A stretch of 64,000 nt of DNA from Bacillus sp. SLBN-46 (GCF_031453555.1 NZ_JAVIZM010000001.1:2239001-2303000); one strand, 5' to 3'. Counted from the stretch's first letter, positions 7,720-16,782 are shown. Notes: generated by a model not told the origin, from the letters alone. Translations and numbers: made by a program.

Positions 7720-7800
7720 ATGGCTTTTGCTTTTGTTGGAGGAACAATAGTTATTTATGCATTTGTCATGAAGCACGTCTTACGAAATGCAACTCATTAA
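7720..7800 (+). CDS. Putative iron-regulated 26-aa membrane peptide
   Basis: ATG 7720, preceded by AAGGGAAGGTG at 7703-7713, opens a 26-codon frame MAFAFVGGTIVIYAFVMKHV then LRNATH. It is one hydrophobic helix with a short basic tail, the usual form of small regulatory or accessory membrane peptides. It has its own promoter with two Fur-like boxes and its own terminator at 7824, so it is a complete monocistronic unit. I do not recognise a named family. The overlapping longer frame 7614-7814 has no ribosome site and poor composition. The role may relate to iron limitation; that is inference. Confidence 0.6.
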   Translation: MAFAFVGGTIVIYAFVMKHVLRNATH

Positions 7801-7823
7801 ATGAAATAAGTTAAAATACTTTC

Positions 7824-7856
7824 AAAAGCCAAGGAGAAATCCTTGGCTTTTTTCTT
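7824..7856 (+). terminator. Rho-independent terminator
   Basis: AAAAGCCAAGGA and TCCTTGGCTTTT form a perfect stem with a GAAA loop, followed by a T-rich tail. Ends the 26-aa peptide transcript. Confidence 0.9.
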
Positions 7857-7969
7857 TACGTTTAACAAGAAAAAAACAAAATTGTTCTAGAAAAAGTGTG
7901 TCAAGATAGGAAATGTTTGAATTATCGTATAAAATAAAAACATTACTAAGTTGCTAAGGGGAATATGTA

Positions 7970-10900
7970 ATGGTTAAAACCGCCAGTCAAATTGAAACTT
8001 TTGAAACACTTAAAAATAAGATTGCTTCTTTATATAATTTATTAACCGATGAGAAAGATGAAGTACAGGCTGAAAAAGTTAAACAACTTGCAAACAAATT
8101 AATGAATAGGGAGTTTCTCATTGCTTTTTGCGGGCATTTTTCAGCTGGGAAATCGACAATGATCAATCGAGTAGTTGGTGAGAATTTATTACCCTCAAGT
8201 CCAATCCCAACGAGTGCAAACCTTGTAAGAGTAAAGGCAGGAGAGGAATACGCCAAAGTTTATTTTAAAAATGAAAAACCAAGGTTATATCTAGCACCCT
8301 ATGATTATGGGTTAGTCAAAAATTATTGTAAGGATGGAGACAAAATAGAATCCATTGAAATCAGCCATAAGGATTCTCGTTTACCAGAAAATACGGTAAT
8401 TATGGATACACCAGGTATTGACTCTGCAGATGATGCTCACCGTATCGCCACTGAGTCAGCTTTGCATCTTGCTGATCTTATTTTTTATGTAATGGATTAT
8501 AACCATGTCCAAGCAGAATTAAATTTCTTGTTTACAAAGGAATTAACGGAAGCTGGGAAAGAGGTTTATTTAGTCATTAATCAAATCGATAAACACAAAA
8601 ATGACGAATTAAGTTTTACCGATTTTCAACAAAGTGTGGTTGACTCTTTCGCATCTTGGGGAGTAAGACCAGCAAGGATTTTTTACACGTCATTAAAGGA
8701 TGAAAATCATCCTTTCAATGATTTCACTGAACTTCAGCAGTTCATTCAATCTAAGTTGCGTGAGAAAGAACATTTATTAATCCCGTCAGTTTTTCATTCT
8801 TTAAGAAAAATTGCCCAAGATCATATCAATCAATCACATAAGATAGCTGATGAAGAGCTCATTCCTATCCTAAAAATATTAAATGAACTTTCGGAGAAGG
8901 AAAGACAAGATTTAGAAGCATCCCATCAAAGAGTCTCTCATGATCTCAAAAAGATAAGTGAAGGTACGGGAATAAAGGAAAAAAACTTTGAAAATGAAAT
9001 TTCACAAATCCTGAAAAATGCAATCATTATGCCATTTCAGACAAGAACTTTAGCGGAGAGTTATTTAGAATCCTGTCAACCGGAATTTAAAGTTGGGTTC
9101 TTGTTCTCCAAACAAAAGACAAACGAAGAGAAAAATAAGAGATTAGAGAGTTTCTATCAAGATTTACTAGATAAAATAAAGTCACAGCTTGAGTGGCATA
9201 TTCGAGAATGTTTACTCCGTAGTATAAAGGAGGCTGAAATTGAAGATATAGAGCTGCAAGGGTTAGCTCAATCCTTCTCCATCCCTTTTCCTATTCAGTT
9301 ATTAGAGGATACCGTTAAGTCTGGAGCACGTGTCTCGGGGGAATATGTACTTCGTTATACTGAGGATGTGGCTAATGAGATAAAAAGATCCACAAGAAAT
9401 CAACTTTCTGAATTTAAAAGTAAGTTCGTTGAATGTTTAACTATTCAAACATCGAAATTACAACAGCAGTATGAAGAGGAATTTACCAAATTTGAAAGGT
9501 ATGTTAATGCCCTAACAGAATTGAAAAAGGCAGAACAAACTATTTTTATAAAAGATAAAAAGATTGATGACTTATTTACAAAACAGGAGATTCTTCAAGA
9601 GGATCGTAACCATCTATTTAGTCAGCATGATGAAGAATATGATGTGATTAAAACTCAAGAGGGCTCCCAAGTTATTACTAACCAAGAAAGTACATCTAAA
9701 AACACAGTGAATACAAAGATTGTTTCCAAGGATGCAGGGGAGATGTTTGAGCAGTCAGAGAATCATTTAAAGCAAACAGTTGAACGACTTTATCAGTCAT
9801 CAAACCTGATAAAAGATTTAGCCGGTTTTCAAAAAATTTCAAAGGAATTGGAAGAAAAGGCAAATAGGTTGGAGAATAAAGGGTTTACTGTTGCGTTATT
9901 CGGAGCATTTAGTGCTGGAAAGTCCTCATTTGCGAATGCTTTAATGGGGGAGAAGGTTTTACCGGTATCACCAAACCCAACGACTGCTGCTATCAATAAA
10001 ATTAAACCTGTTACAGCTGAAAGGCAGCATGGAACGGTCCTAGTGAAATTTAAAGATCAGGGGTCCATGCTTGAAGATGTAAATCGCTCCTTAAAGGTCT
10101 TTGATTTGCATGCTGTAGATTTCAACTATGCAGTGAAAATGATTGACCAGATTTTGCTGGATAAAAGCCAAGAAGGTGTACTTGAAAAAACACATTTTGC
10201 CTTTTTACAGGCATTCAAAAAAGGCTTTGCCTCATTAGTACCTTTGCTAGGTACCACCAAAGAAACGGATATAAGTGATTTTAATGAGTTTGTGGCAAAA
10301 GAGGAAAAATCCTGTTATGTAGAGTGGATTGAACTTTATTATGATTGTGAGCTAACAAGAAAAGGGATTACGCTTGTTGATACACCTGGAGCAGACAGTA
10401 TTAATGCGCGCCACACAGGGGTTGCTTTTGATTATATTAAGAATTCAGATGCTATCTTATTTGTCACCTATTATAATCATGCTTTTTCGAAAGCAGACCG
10501 TGAATTTTTAATCCAGCTGGGACGTGTAAAAGAATCCTTCCAGATGGATAAAATGTTCTTTATCATTAATGCGATTGATCTTGCTGAAAACAATGAAGAA
10601 AAAGAACTTGTGGCTGAATATGTGGCGGACCAATTAATTAAATATGGAATTCGGAATCCACACTTGTATTCCTTATCAAGCTTGCTTGCATTAAACGAAA
10701 AACAAAATAAAACTCAAAGCACGCATTCAGGGATGAACTATTTTGAACAGGCATTTTATCAGTTTATCTCCAATGACTTAACGGAAATGGCTATTTCTTC
10801 TGCAAATAAGGAACTGAATCGTGTAGTTGAATTGGTAAATAAGTTAATACAAAGTTCACAAGAAGACATAACGGTTAAGGAGCAAAAGCGAACAGAGTTT

Positions 10901-11629
10901 GAAAAAGAAAAGGCTAAAATTAAGGGGTTATTAGAAAAACAATCCGGGGAAAGCCTACAAAATCGTTTAATACAGGAAGCGGAAGAATTAATTTACTATA
11001 TTAAGCAAAGGGTATTTCTACGGTTTGGAGACTTCTTTAAAGAGGCATTTAATCCGTCAACACTTAGGGACGACGGGCGCAACTTGAAAAAAGCACTGCA
11101 AGCAGCACTTGATGAATTTCTAGAAAGTCTTGGTTTTGACCTTGCACAGGAAATGAGAGCAACTACTGTAAGATTGGACCGGTTTATTGAAAAGATTCTT
11201 ACAGACTATCATGGACAACTAATTCGAAACCTTCAAGAAGTGAATGGGGATCTATCCTTTTCGGCTTTTGAAAAATCCAAGTATGAAAAAATTGATTTTT
11301 TCTTAGCATTTAAAGATATAGATCACCAGCAATTTACTAAAGCATTGGCTCATTTTAAAAATCCAAAATCCTTTTTTGAAAAGAACGAGAAGCAATACAT
11401 GGTGGAAGAACTGAATCGAATTCTAAATGTCTTTGCTGACGATTACTTAAAGCAGTCAGGAGATCGTTTGAAAAGTCACTATGAAATTGAATTACTGAAG
11501 GAAACAGATTGTTTAGTAACCAAATTACAGGAACAAGCGGATGATTTTTACTTAAGTCTTCTCTCTGCATTGGATGGAGGCGTTTCGATCCAAAGGTTAA
11601 TGGAGATTCAGCATAAGCTACCAAAATAG
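7970..11629 (+). CDS. dynA: Bacterial dynamin-like GTPase, two fused units
   Basis: DynA (YpbR) tethers and fuses membranes at septa and at sites of damage such as phage attack or pore formation. The 1219 residues hold two complete dynamin modules in tandem. Unit 1 has the P-loop GHFSAGKST (residues ~55-63), the switch motif DTPGID (~146) and the NQID base motif. Unit 2 has GAFSAGKSS (~644), DTPGAD (~804) and NAID (~865). Each GTPase is followed by long helical stalk segments. The ATG at 7970 is preceded by AAGGGGAATATGTA. Length is close to the B. subtilis protein (~1190). The sulfurtransferase gene follows after 27 bases without a terminator, so they may be cotranscribed. Confidence 0.95.
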   Translation: MVKTASQIETFETLKNKIASLYNLLTDEKDEVQAEKVKQLANKLMNREFLIAFCGHFSAGKSTMINRVVGENLLPSSPIPTSANLVRVKAGEEYAKVYFKNEKPRLYLAPYDYGLVKNYCKDGDKIESIEISHKDSRLPENTVIMDTPGIDSADDAHRIATESALHLADLIFYVMDYNHVQAELNFLFTKELTEAGKEVYLVINQIDKHKNDELSFTDFQQSVVDSFASWGVRPARIFYTSLKDENHPFNDFTELQQFIQSKLREKEHLLIPSVFHSLRKIAQDHINQSHKIADEELIPILKILNELSEKERQDLEASHQRVSHDLKKISEGTGIKEKNFENEISQILKNAIIMPFQTRTLAESYLESCQPEFKVGFLFSKQKTNEEKNKRLESFYQDLLDKIKSQLEWHIRECLLRSIKEAEIEDIELQGLAQSFSIPFPIQLLEDTVKSGARVSGEYVLRYTEDVANEIKRSTRNQLSEFKSKFVECLTIQTSKLQQQYEEEFTKFERYVNALTELKKAEQTIFIKDKKIDDLFTKQEILQEDRNHLFSQHDEEYDVIKTQEGSQVITNQESTSKNTVNTKIVSKDAGEMFEQSENHLKQTVERLYQSSNLIKDLAGFQKISKELEEKANRLENKGFTVALFGAFSAGKSSFANALMGEKVLPVSPNPTTAAINKIKPVTAERQHGTVLVKFKDQGSMLEDVNRSLKVFDLHAVDFNYAVKMIDQILLDKSQEGVLEKTHFAFLQAFKKGFASLVPLLGTTKETDISDFNEFVAKEEKSCYVEWIELYYDCELTRKGITLVDTPGADSINARHTGVAFDYIKNSDAILFVTYYNHAFSKADREFLIQLGRVKESFQMDKMFFIINAIDLAENNEEKELVAEYVADQLIKYGIRNPHLYSLSSLLALNEKQNKTQSTHSGMNYFEQAFYQFISNDLTEMAISSANKELNRVVELVNKLIQSSQEDITVKEQKRTEFEKEKAKIKGLLEKQSGESLQNRLIQEAEELIYYIKQRVFLRFGDFFKEAFNPSTLRDDGRNLKKALQAALDEFLESLGFDLAQEMRATTVRLDRFIEKILTDYHGQLIRNLQEVNGDLSFSAFEKSKYEKIDFFLAFKDIDHQQFTKALAHFKNPKSFFEKNEKQYMVEELNRILNVFADDYLKQSGDRLKSHYEIELLKETDCLVTKLQEQADDFYLSLLSALDGGVSIQRLMEIQHKLPK

Positions 11630-11656
11630 ATTGGTTTTGAGAAGGGGAGAACTTGG

Positions 11657-12484
11657 ATGAATTTTGTGAAAGACAGGGAATGGCTGTTTACTAACATGAA
11701 TGATAGTAATATCATAATTGTCGATTGCCGATTTTCCTTAGCGGATCCGCATAAAGGCAAAAAGGAATACCTCGAAAGCCATATTCCAGGTGCGGTTTAC
11801 TTTGATCTGGAGAACGATCTGTCAGCTCCTGTTATGGAACATGGTGGAAGGCACCCCTTGCCAGATACGGAGGAATTGATCAGGAAACTTGAAAACGCAG
11901 GAATAAATGAATGCAAATCAGTTATTGCTTATGATCATGGGGAAGGAGCTTATGCAGCCAGATTTTGGTGGCTCCTAAAATACCTAGGTCATAAAAATGT
12001 CTTTGTCCTTAATGGAGGATATAAACAATGGCTGGAAGCTTGTTACCCAGTGACAGCAGACATTCCTGTGTTTGAAACAGTGAAATTTCATGTTGAACTA
12101 AATCCTGATATTTTAGCTACAACGAATGAAGTCGAGGAAGTTGTCCAAAATCGGTTAAAAGACTGGATTTTGATTGATTCCAGAGAAGAAAAGCGCTACC
12201 TTGGTTTGGAAGAACCAATCGATAAAAAAGCAGGACATATCCCCGGAGCACTAAATAAGCCTTGGATGGATGGCTTACATTCTAACCAATATAAGACAGT
12301 TGAGGAACAAAGACAGAGGTTTTCAAATATCGATGTGAAAAATCAAATTATTGTATACTGCGGCTCCGGAGTAACAGCTGCCCCTAATTTCCTTGCTTTA
12401 AGAGAAGCTGGATATGAGAAAGTAAAGCTTTATGTAGGGAGCTTTAGTGACTGGATTTCTTATGCTGGAAATAAAATCGAATAA
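11657..12484 (+). CDS. Rhodanese-type sulfurtransferase (two domains)
   Basis: Thiosulfate or 3-mercaptopyruvate sulfurtransferase. Two rhodanese modules are present: the N-terminal one (residues ~5-130) is inactive and starts with WLFTNMNDSNIIIVDCRF; the C-terminal one (~150-270) has the active-site loop YCGSGVTAAP with the nucleophilic cysteine near residue 236. The CGSGVT loop is the form common in thiosulfate/mercaptopyruvate sulfurtransferases of bacilli. AAGGGGAG precedes the ATG at 11657. It follows dynA closely, occupying the place of ypbS in B. subtilis. Substrate preference cannot be decided here. Confidence 0.9.
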   Translation: MNFVKDREWLFTNMNDSNIIIVDCRFSLADPHKGKKEYLESHIPGAVYFDLENDLSAPVMEHGGRHPLPDTEELIRKLENAGINECKSVIAYDHGEGAYAARFWWLLKYLGHKNVFVLNGGYKQWLEACYPVTADIPVFETVKFHVELNPDILATTNEVEEVVQNRLKDWILIDSREEKRYLGLEEPIDKKAGHIPGALNKPWMDGLHSNQYKTVEEQRQRFSNIDVKNQIIVYCGSGVTAAPNFLALREAGYEKVKLYVGSFSDWISYAGNKIE

Positions 12485-12498
12485 ATGACAAGTCAAAC

Positions 12499-12510
12499 CT
12501 ATGATATAAT
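12499..12510 (+). promoter_or_regulatory. Probable extended -10 promoter for ypcP
   Basis: TGATATAAT at 12502-12510 is a TG-extended perfect TATAAT hexamer; no good -35 stands at the right distance, which is usual for extended -10 promoters. It lies about 85 bases upstream of the ypcP start, giving a leader with the AGGGGG ribosome site. Confidence 0.45.
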
Positions 12511-12594
12511 GGAAAGCGTGTGATTAGAATACCATTCAAAAGCAGGCAAATTGAATCTTTAGATGTTGCCGCTTAAATATAGGGGGACTTAGAA

Positions 12595-13488
12595 TTGAAT
12601 AATCAAAAGCCTTCATTAATGCTTGTTGATGGGATGGCATTATTATTCCGAGCCTTTTATGCAACTGCAGTAACAGGACAATTTATGATTAATTCAAAAG
12701 GGATTCCAACCAATGGAATTCACGGCTTTGTAAAACATTTATTTACTGCTGTTTCTTCTTTCAAACCAACTCACCTTGCCGTTTGCTGGGATATGGGGAG
12801 CAAGACCTTTAGGACAGAATTATTCCCAGATTACAAAGGGAATCGTGGAGAAGCTCCTATCGAGCTTATTCCACAATTTGACTTAGTGAAAGATGTAGTT
12901 GCTTCATTTGATATTCCCAATATCGGATTAGCGGGGTATGAAGCAGATGATTGTATTGGGACAATTGCTCAACAAGCAAAGGATTTTGCTCATGTTTCAA
13001 TCTTAACGGGTGACCAAGATATTCTTCAGTTACTTGACGAGAGTATCTCTGTCATTCTAATGAAAAAAGGCTACGGGAATTACCTTGTGCACACTCCTCA
13101 AACCTTTTTTGAGGAAAAAGGAATAACACCTAGACAAATGGTTGATTTAAAAGCGCTTATGGGGGACCCAAGTGATAATTACCCTGGAGTTAAGGGGATT
13201 GGTGAAAAAACAGCGCTTAAGCTATTACAAGAATTTCACCATATTGAGGGGATTATTTCCAACTTGGATCGCTTATCAAAGTCTAATAAAACTAAGATTG
13301 AACAGGATTTAGAAATGCTGCACCTATCCAGAAGGCTGGCAGAAATAAAATGTGATGTTCCAGTAACGTATGTCTTGGAGGAAACAGGTCTCCGAATTGA
13401 AAAAGATAAAGCTTTAAATAAATTAATGGAAGTAGAGCTTCGTGGATTGCAGCGCCTGCTGCCGCTAAATGAAGCGATTATTTCTTAA
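12595..13488 (+). CDS. ypcP: 5'-3' exonuclease (FEN/Pol I N-domain family)
   Basis: Stand-alone 5' nuclease resembling the 5'-3' exonuclease domain of DNA polymerase I, acting on RNA primers and 5' flaps. Metal-binding acidic clusters are visible: YEADDCIGTIAQQ, LTGDQDILQLLD and LMGDPSDNYPGV, followed by the helix-hairpin-helix-type GVKGIGEKTALKLL. The start is TTG 12595 with GGGGGACTT about seven bases upstream. Length 297 matches YpcP. A terminator follows at 13500. Position between the dynA region and sspL is the same as in B. subtilis. Confidence 0.93.
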   Translation: MNNQKPSLMLVDGMALLFRAFYATAVTGQFMINSKGIPTNGIHGFVKHLFTAVSSFKPTHLAVCWDMGSKTFRTELFPDYKGNRGEAPIELIPQFDLVKDVVASFDIPNIGLAGYEADDCIGTIAQQAKDFAHVSILTGDQDILQLLDESISVILMKKGYGNYLVHTPQTFFEEKGITPRQMVDLKALMGDPSDNYPGVKGIGEKTALKLLQEFHHIEGIISNLDRLSKSNKTKIEQDLEMLHLSRRLAEIKCDVPVTYVLEETGLRIEKDKALNKLMEVELRGLQRLLPLNEAIIS

Positions 13489-13499
13489 TTCAAGTAGGG

Positions 13500-13535
13500 A
13501 ACTGGCTGTCTCCGTAAAGGCAGCCAGTTTTTTTA
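13500..13535 (+). terminator. Rho-independent terminator after ypcP
   Basis: AACTGGCTG (13500-13508) pairs with CAGCCAGTT (13521-13529), followed by a T run. Lies between convergent ypcP (+) and sspL (-). Confidence 0.9.
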
Positions 13536-13542
13536 TCCTATA

Positions 13543-13680
13543 CTATTTTGTGTTTTTTTTCTTTGCGGCATTTTCAAGCTTGCTTTTTGGTTCTTCAGCG
13601 AACTCAGCATCTTGTCCATATCCTTGGGGATTCACACCGGGTGCTTTAACCCCACGATTAGCATTATGTTTTTTACTCAT
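13543..13680 (-). CDS. sspL: Small acid-soluble spore protein L-type
   Basis: A 45-residue, highly polar protein on the minus strand: MSKKHNANRGVKAPGVNPQG, then YGQDAEFAEEPKSKLENAAK and the basic end KKKNTK. The GxxxPGVNPQG, DPK/EPKS-KLE-AAKK-NTK pattern is that of minor spore protein SspL, made in the forespore. GGGAGGTG stands seven bases before the ATG at 13680. Position next to ypcP is as in B. subtilis. Lysine- and asparagine-rich composition fits a spore protein. A longer frame on the opposite strand (13469-13705) is only its shadow. Confidence 0.85.
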   Translation of the reverse strand: MSKKHNANRGVKAPGVNPQGYGQDAEFAEEPKSKLENAAKKKNTK

Positions 13681-13763
13681 GAACGTTCACCTCCCATTTA
13701 GTTAGTATTTCCACAAGGAATAAAAAAATTTGGATTTCTAACAATAATGGTAGAGGTGATTGC

Positions 13764-14255
13764 ATGAATAAAGGTGTTTATCTAGCCCTTTTTAGCATAG
13801 GGTTAGCTCAAGGCATGAAGATCCCCATACATTATGTTAAAAAGAAAGAATGGCGGCCCGAGCTGTTTTTTGGCACAGGTGGAATGCCTAGTTCACATTC
13901 GGCTGGCGTTTCAACACTTACCACTTATATTGCCTTACAAAGAGGACTGCCAACGTTTGACTTTGCCCTTTCACTCGTCTATGGATTAATCGTTATGTAT
14001 GATGCACAAGGTGTTCGCAGGCAAACAGGGGAGTTAACTTTAAAAGTAAACTCAATGAATGATTTAATTGAAAAAATCCAAAAAAACGAAAGTGTGGAGT
14101 TTAAACAGGAATCACCAAAAAGACTTAAAGAGATGTTAGGTCATCAACCAGAAGAAGTCATTGGTGGAGCTATAATGGGTGTATTGGTAGGGGTCATTGG
14201 TCATCTCTTTACAAAAAAGAATAGAAAATCCTCCATTTTTAAGGTAAGATTTTAA
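13764..14255 (+). CDS. DUF212 / divergent PAP2-family membrane protein (YuiD-like)
   Basis: A 163-residue membrane protein of the acid phosphatase/vanadium haloperoxidase-related family. Signature stretches are GGMPSSHSAGVSTLTT (residues ~32-47) and VMYDAQGVRRQTGE (~76-89), as in YuiD of B. subtilis. Hydrophobic segments occur at the N-terminus, around 45-75 and 133-150. The catalytic set of true PAP2 enzymes is incomplete, so phosphatase activity is uncertain. AGAGGTGATTGC precedes the ATG. It diverges from sspL; the gap holds the start regions of both. Confidence 0.85.
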   Translation: MNKGVYLALFSIGLAQGMKIPIHYVKKKEWRPELFFGTGGMPSSHSAGVSTLTTYIALQRGLPTFDFALSLVYGLIVMYDAQGVRRQTGELTLKVNSMNDLIEKIQKNESVEFKQESPKRLKEMLGHQPEEVIGGAIMGVLVGVIGHLFTKKNRKSSIFKVRF

Positions 14256-14284
14256 AGGGATGTTTAAAGATTTGGGCGAGAGGA

Positions 14285-14566
14285 TTGGTTAAGTCAGTGC
14301 GAACAGTGGAAGAGTATTTGCATTACTTGGAAGGAAAAGGCTTTCAATTCCAAGATGATGCCATTGGTTTTATCTTCTTCGGGAAACATTATACGAATGC
14401 TACCGATGAAATGATCAATACAGCAATAGAACTGACATTAAAAGCACAGAAATGCTTTGATGGCAGTTTTTATGTTTCGTTATTGGAAACGCTTATTTCG
14501 AACCAAATAGACACTAGGAAAGACGCTATAAAGTTCATCAAAGAAAAAGAATTATTAGCAATATAA
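14285..14566 (+). CDS. DUF6123-type conserved protein of unknown function
   Basis: A 93-residue soluble acidic protein, VEEYLHYLEGKGFQFQDDA then IGFIFFGKHYTNATDEMI; this pattern is seen in a small Bacillaceae family of unknown role (DUF6123 from recall). The start is uncertain: TTG 14285 touches the GAGAGG ribosome-like site, while the in-frame GTG at 14297 has a 13-base spacing. It follows the DUF212 gene by 29 bases and precedes a strong terminator, so the two may form an operon. Confidence 0.7.
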   Translation: MVKSVRTVEEYLHYLEGKGFQFQDDAIGFIFFGKHYTNATDEMINTAIELTLKAQKCFDGSFYVSLLETLISNQIDTRKDAIKFIKEKELLAI

Positions 14567-14571
14567 AGAAG

Positions 14572-14602
14572 AAAGAGGTTGACTTAGTCGACCTCTTTTT
14601 CG
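14572..14602 (+). terminator. Rho-independent terminator
   Basis: AAAGAGGTTGAC (14572-14583) pairs with GTCGACCTCTTT (14587-14598), one G-T pair, then Ts. Lies between convergent genes. Confidence 0.9.
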
Positions 14603-14620
14603 TACAGTTCTTATCTATTT

Positions 14621-15541
14621 TCAACCTTCTAGGCTTTTATTTTTTCTAAGTAAGGGAATCTTATTAGCTGGAAGTTCAGCAAATATCATCCCCATAAAAA
14701 TAAGGATACAACCAAAAAAGGCACTGAAGGACAATCGCTCATTTGCCCATGCATAACCAGCAATGGCGGCAAATACAGGTTCCATCGCAAAAATTAATGC
14801 AACTCTAGTGGCTGAAGTGAATTTTTGAAAATTTGTTTGAATAAAGAACGCCAAAGCTGTTGCAAAGACACTAGTGACGATTAAAGCGATGAGGACATCT
14901 TTAGACATAAGTATGTCTAATTGAAAGGATTCTTTCCCATTCTCAAAAACGAAAGATGACCCAATTGATAATAAAGCAACTGTAGAAATCTGGATGACAG
15001 TTAATAAAAGGGTGGGATACTTACTACTGAACTTACCCGTTAAAATAATGTGTAAGGCAAAACTAATCGCGCAAACAAAAACGAACCCATCACCAATATT
15101 CAAGGATGTTACATCCGTCATGGTTAGTAAAAACAGGCCGAGGGTAGCGGTTAATACTCCAATAACTGCATTCTTGCTTGGATATTGTTTAAGTAATACC
15201 ATTGAAAACAGTGGGACTAAGACCACGCTTAGGCCCGTAATAAATCCAGCCTTCGATGTCGTTGTATATAAAAGACCAATCGTTTGGGTTACATATCCCA
15301 GATAAAGCCAAAAACCAATAAAGATTCCTGAGGCAATTAGTTTGAAATTTAATTGCTGCAATTGTTTTCTTTGAAAAACTAGAAGACAAAAAATTAATAA
15401 TACAGCTGCAATAGAAAAACGAATTCCGTTAAAGGCAAAAGGCTCCAAAAAATCAATTGCATTTTGGACAATAACAAAAGTGGTTCCCCAGATTAATGTA
15501 ACAAAAAGCAAACTCAAATCTGCAAATAATGGTCTTTTCAT
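14621..15541 (-). CDS. EamA/DMT-family transporter
   Basis: A 306-residue membrane protein with two EamA repeats: the first opens with LSLLFVTLIWGTTFVIVQNA, the second around residue 155 with GFVFVCAISFALHIILTGKF. The WGTTF and AMEPVFAAIAGY motifs are typical of the family. About ten hydrophobic helices can be counted. Transport substrate unknown. The gene is reached from the RNase H-like gene just upstream (6-base gap), so the two form a minus-strand operon. Confidence 0.88.
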   Translation of the reverse strand: MKRPLFADLSLLFVTLIWGTTFVIVQNAIDFLEPFAFNGIRFSIAAVLLIFCLLVFQRKQLQQLNFKLIASGIFIGFWLYLGYVTQTIGLLYTTTSKAGFITGLSVVLVPLFSMVLLKQYPSKNAVIGVLTATLGLFLLTMTDVTSLNIGDGFVFVCAISFALHIILTGKFSSKYPTLLLTVIQISTVALLSIGSSFVFENGKESFQLDILMSKDVLIALIVTSVFATALAFFIQTNFQKFTSATRVALIFAMEPVFAAIAGYAWANERLSFSAFFGCILIFMGMIFAELPANKIPLLRKNKSLEG

Positions 15542-15547
15542 GTTGAA

Positions 15548-15958
15548 TTAAAATGCTCCTTCACTTGAGTTTTTTTGTATAGCTAGCCTTGCTAGTCTAT
15601 CTGCTACCTTATTTTCGGCGCTTGGAATCCATTTCATAAAGAACAATTCCATTTTTCTTGATAATTCTAAAGCTTCCTCAAGTAAAGGCGAGTATTGTTT
15701 GTTTTTTACAAATTCTTTTTCTATAGCCCTATTAATTAATTCCGAATCCGTACGAAACGACACAACTGAGTGCATCAATCCTTTTTCAAGGCAAATTATT
15801 AATGCGTGTATAAAAGCATGGAATTCAGCTTCATGGTTTGACATCGTACCAAGTGGTAAAGAATATTCTTCAGCCAAACCGTTCCCTTTAATAAAAATCC
15901 CAGCTCCACTTGGACCAGGGTTACCAGCACTTGCCCCATCAATATAGACTTCAATCAT
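15548..15958 (-). CDS. ypdQ: RNase H-like protein
   Basis: A 136-residue RNase HI-fold protein. The four acidic catalytic positions are present: Asp in VYIDGASAGNPGPSG, Glu in NHEAEFHAFIHAL, Asp in FRTDSELINRAI and Asp in KVADRLARLA. Removal of RNA from RNA-DNA hybrids is therefore plausible. GGAGGAAACAGC stands just upstream of the ATG at 15958. The gene matches YpdQ by position, next to ypeP and cspD. Its neighbour ypeP, on the other strand, is a second member of the family. Confidence 0.87.
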   Translation of the reverse strand: MIEVYIDGASAGNPGPSGAGIFIKGNGLAEEYSLPLGTMSNHEAEFHAFIHALIICLEKGLMHSVVSFRTDSELINRAIEKEFVKNKQYSPLLEEALELSRKMELFFMKWIPSAENKVADRLARLAIQKNSSEGAF

Positions 15959-16125
15959 GCTGTTTCCTCCATTTGTTAATTAATAAAGTTTATCATATTT
16001 TAACACAGTAATGCAGGAAAATATTTTCTTCTGCTTAAGTGGGTATGATAATCATATATATTTAAGTAGGTGCAGATTTTACATCAAAATGAGTTATTGA
16101 AATCATTCATGAGAGGCTGAATACA

Positions 16126-16782
16126 ATGAATTATAGGCTAGAATGGAAATATAAATTAAAAAGTAACGAAAAAGTACAATTTTCATCTGAGTTGGTACCG
16201 GGTGAAACAGCCATACAAATAGGTGAAGAGCTTGAAGCTACTGGAAAAGTGACAGAACTATATTTTTATGATGAAAAAGGGACATCATGGATTTTAAAAG
16301 AAATGAAGAAACTGTTGACTGAAATAGAGGAAGAGCCACATGATATTACGATTTATTTTGACGGGGGATATCAGAAGGAATCCAATCTCGCGGGACTAGG
16401 TGCGGTTATTTTTTTTAAACAAGGAAAAAAGAAATACCGCATTCGGGCGAATGAACGCTTAGAGCAATTGGAGAACAACAATGAAGCTGAATACGCCGCT
16501 TTTTATTATGCACTAAATATTTTAGAGGATTTGGGTGTCCAGCATTTGTCATGCGAGTTTAAAGGTGACTCTCAGGGAGTATTAAAACAGCTGGACGGTG
16601 ACTGGCCTTGCTATGAGGAAGCGCTAAATCGCTGGCTTGACCGAATTGAGGAAAAGATGAAAACGCTTGATCTCACCCCAAAATATACAGTCATTTCAAG
16701 AAAAGATAATAAGGAAGCTGATCGCTTAGCCACCCAAGCCTTAGAAGGAAAAGAAATATTTGCGAAAACACTAATATTATAG
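16126..16782 (+). CDS. ypeP: RNase H-fold protein with N-terminal extension
   Basis: A 218-residue protein. The first ~70 residues (RLEWKYKLKSNEKVQFSSEL) form an extra domain not found in plain RNase HI. The RNase H part follows with Asp in TIYFDGGYQ, Glu in NNEAEYAAFYYAL, Asp in EFKGDSQGVLKQL and Asp in NKEADRLATQAL, so the catalytic set looks complete. It is divergent from ypdQ and precedes ypeQ by 20 bases, as in B. subtilis. Biological role of the pair is not established. Confidence 0.87.
   Translation: MNYRLEWKYKLKSNEKVQFSSELVPGETAIQIGEELEATGKVTELYFYDEKGTSWILKEMKKLLTEIEEEPHDITIYFDGGYQKESNLAGLGAVIFFKQGKKKYRIRANERLEQLENNNEAEYAAFYYALNILEDLGVQHLSCEFKGDSQGVLKQLDGDWPCYEEALNRWLDRIEEKMKTLDLTPKYTVISRKDNKEADRLATQALEGKEIFAKTLIL

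Noticed and set aside
7614..7814. 66-codon ORF after ypbQ
   Set aside because: It spans the Fur-type promoter region, has no ribosome site, and is out of frame with the better-supported 26-aa peptide.
13469..13705. 78-codon plus-strand ORF downstream of ypcP
   Set aside because: It contains the ypcP terminator and is antisense to sspL, which has a better ribosome site and family match.
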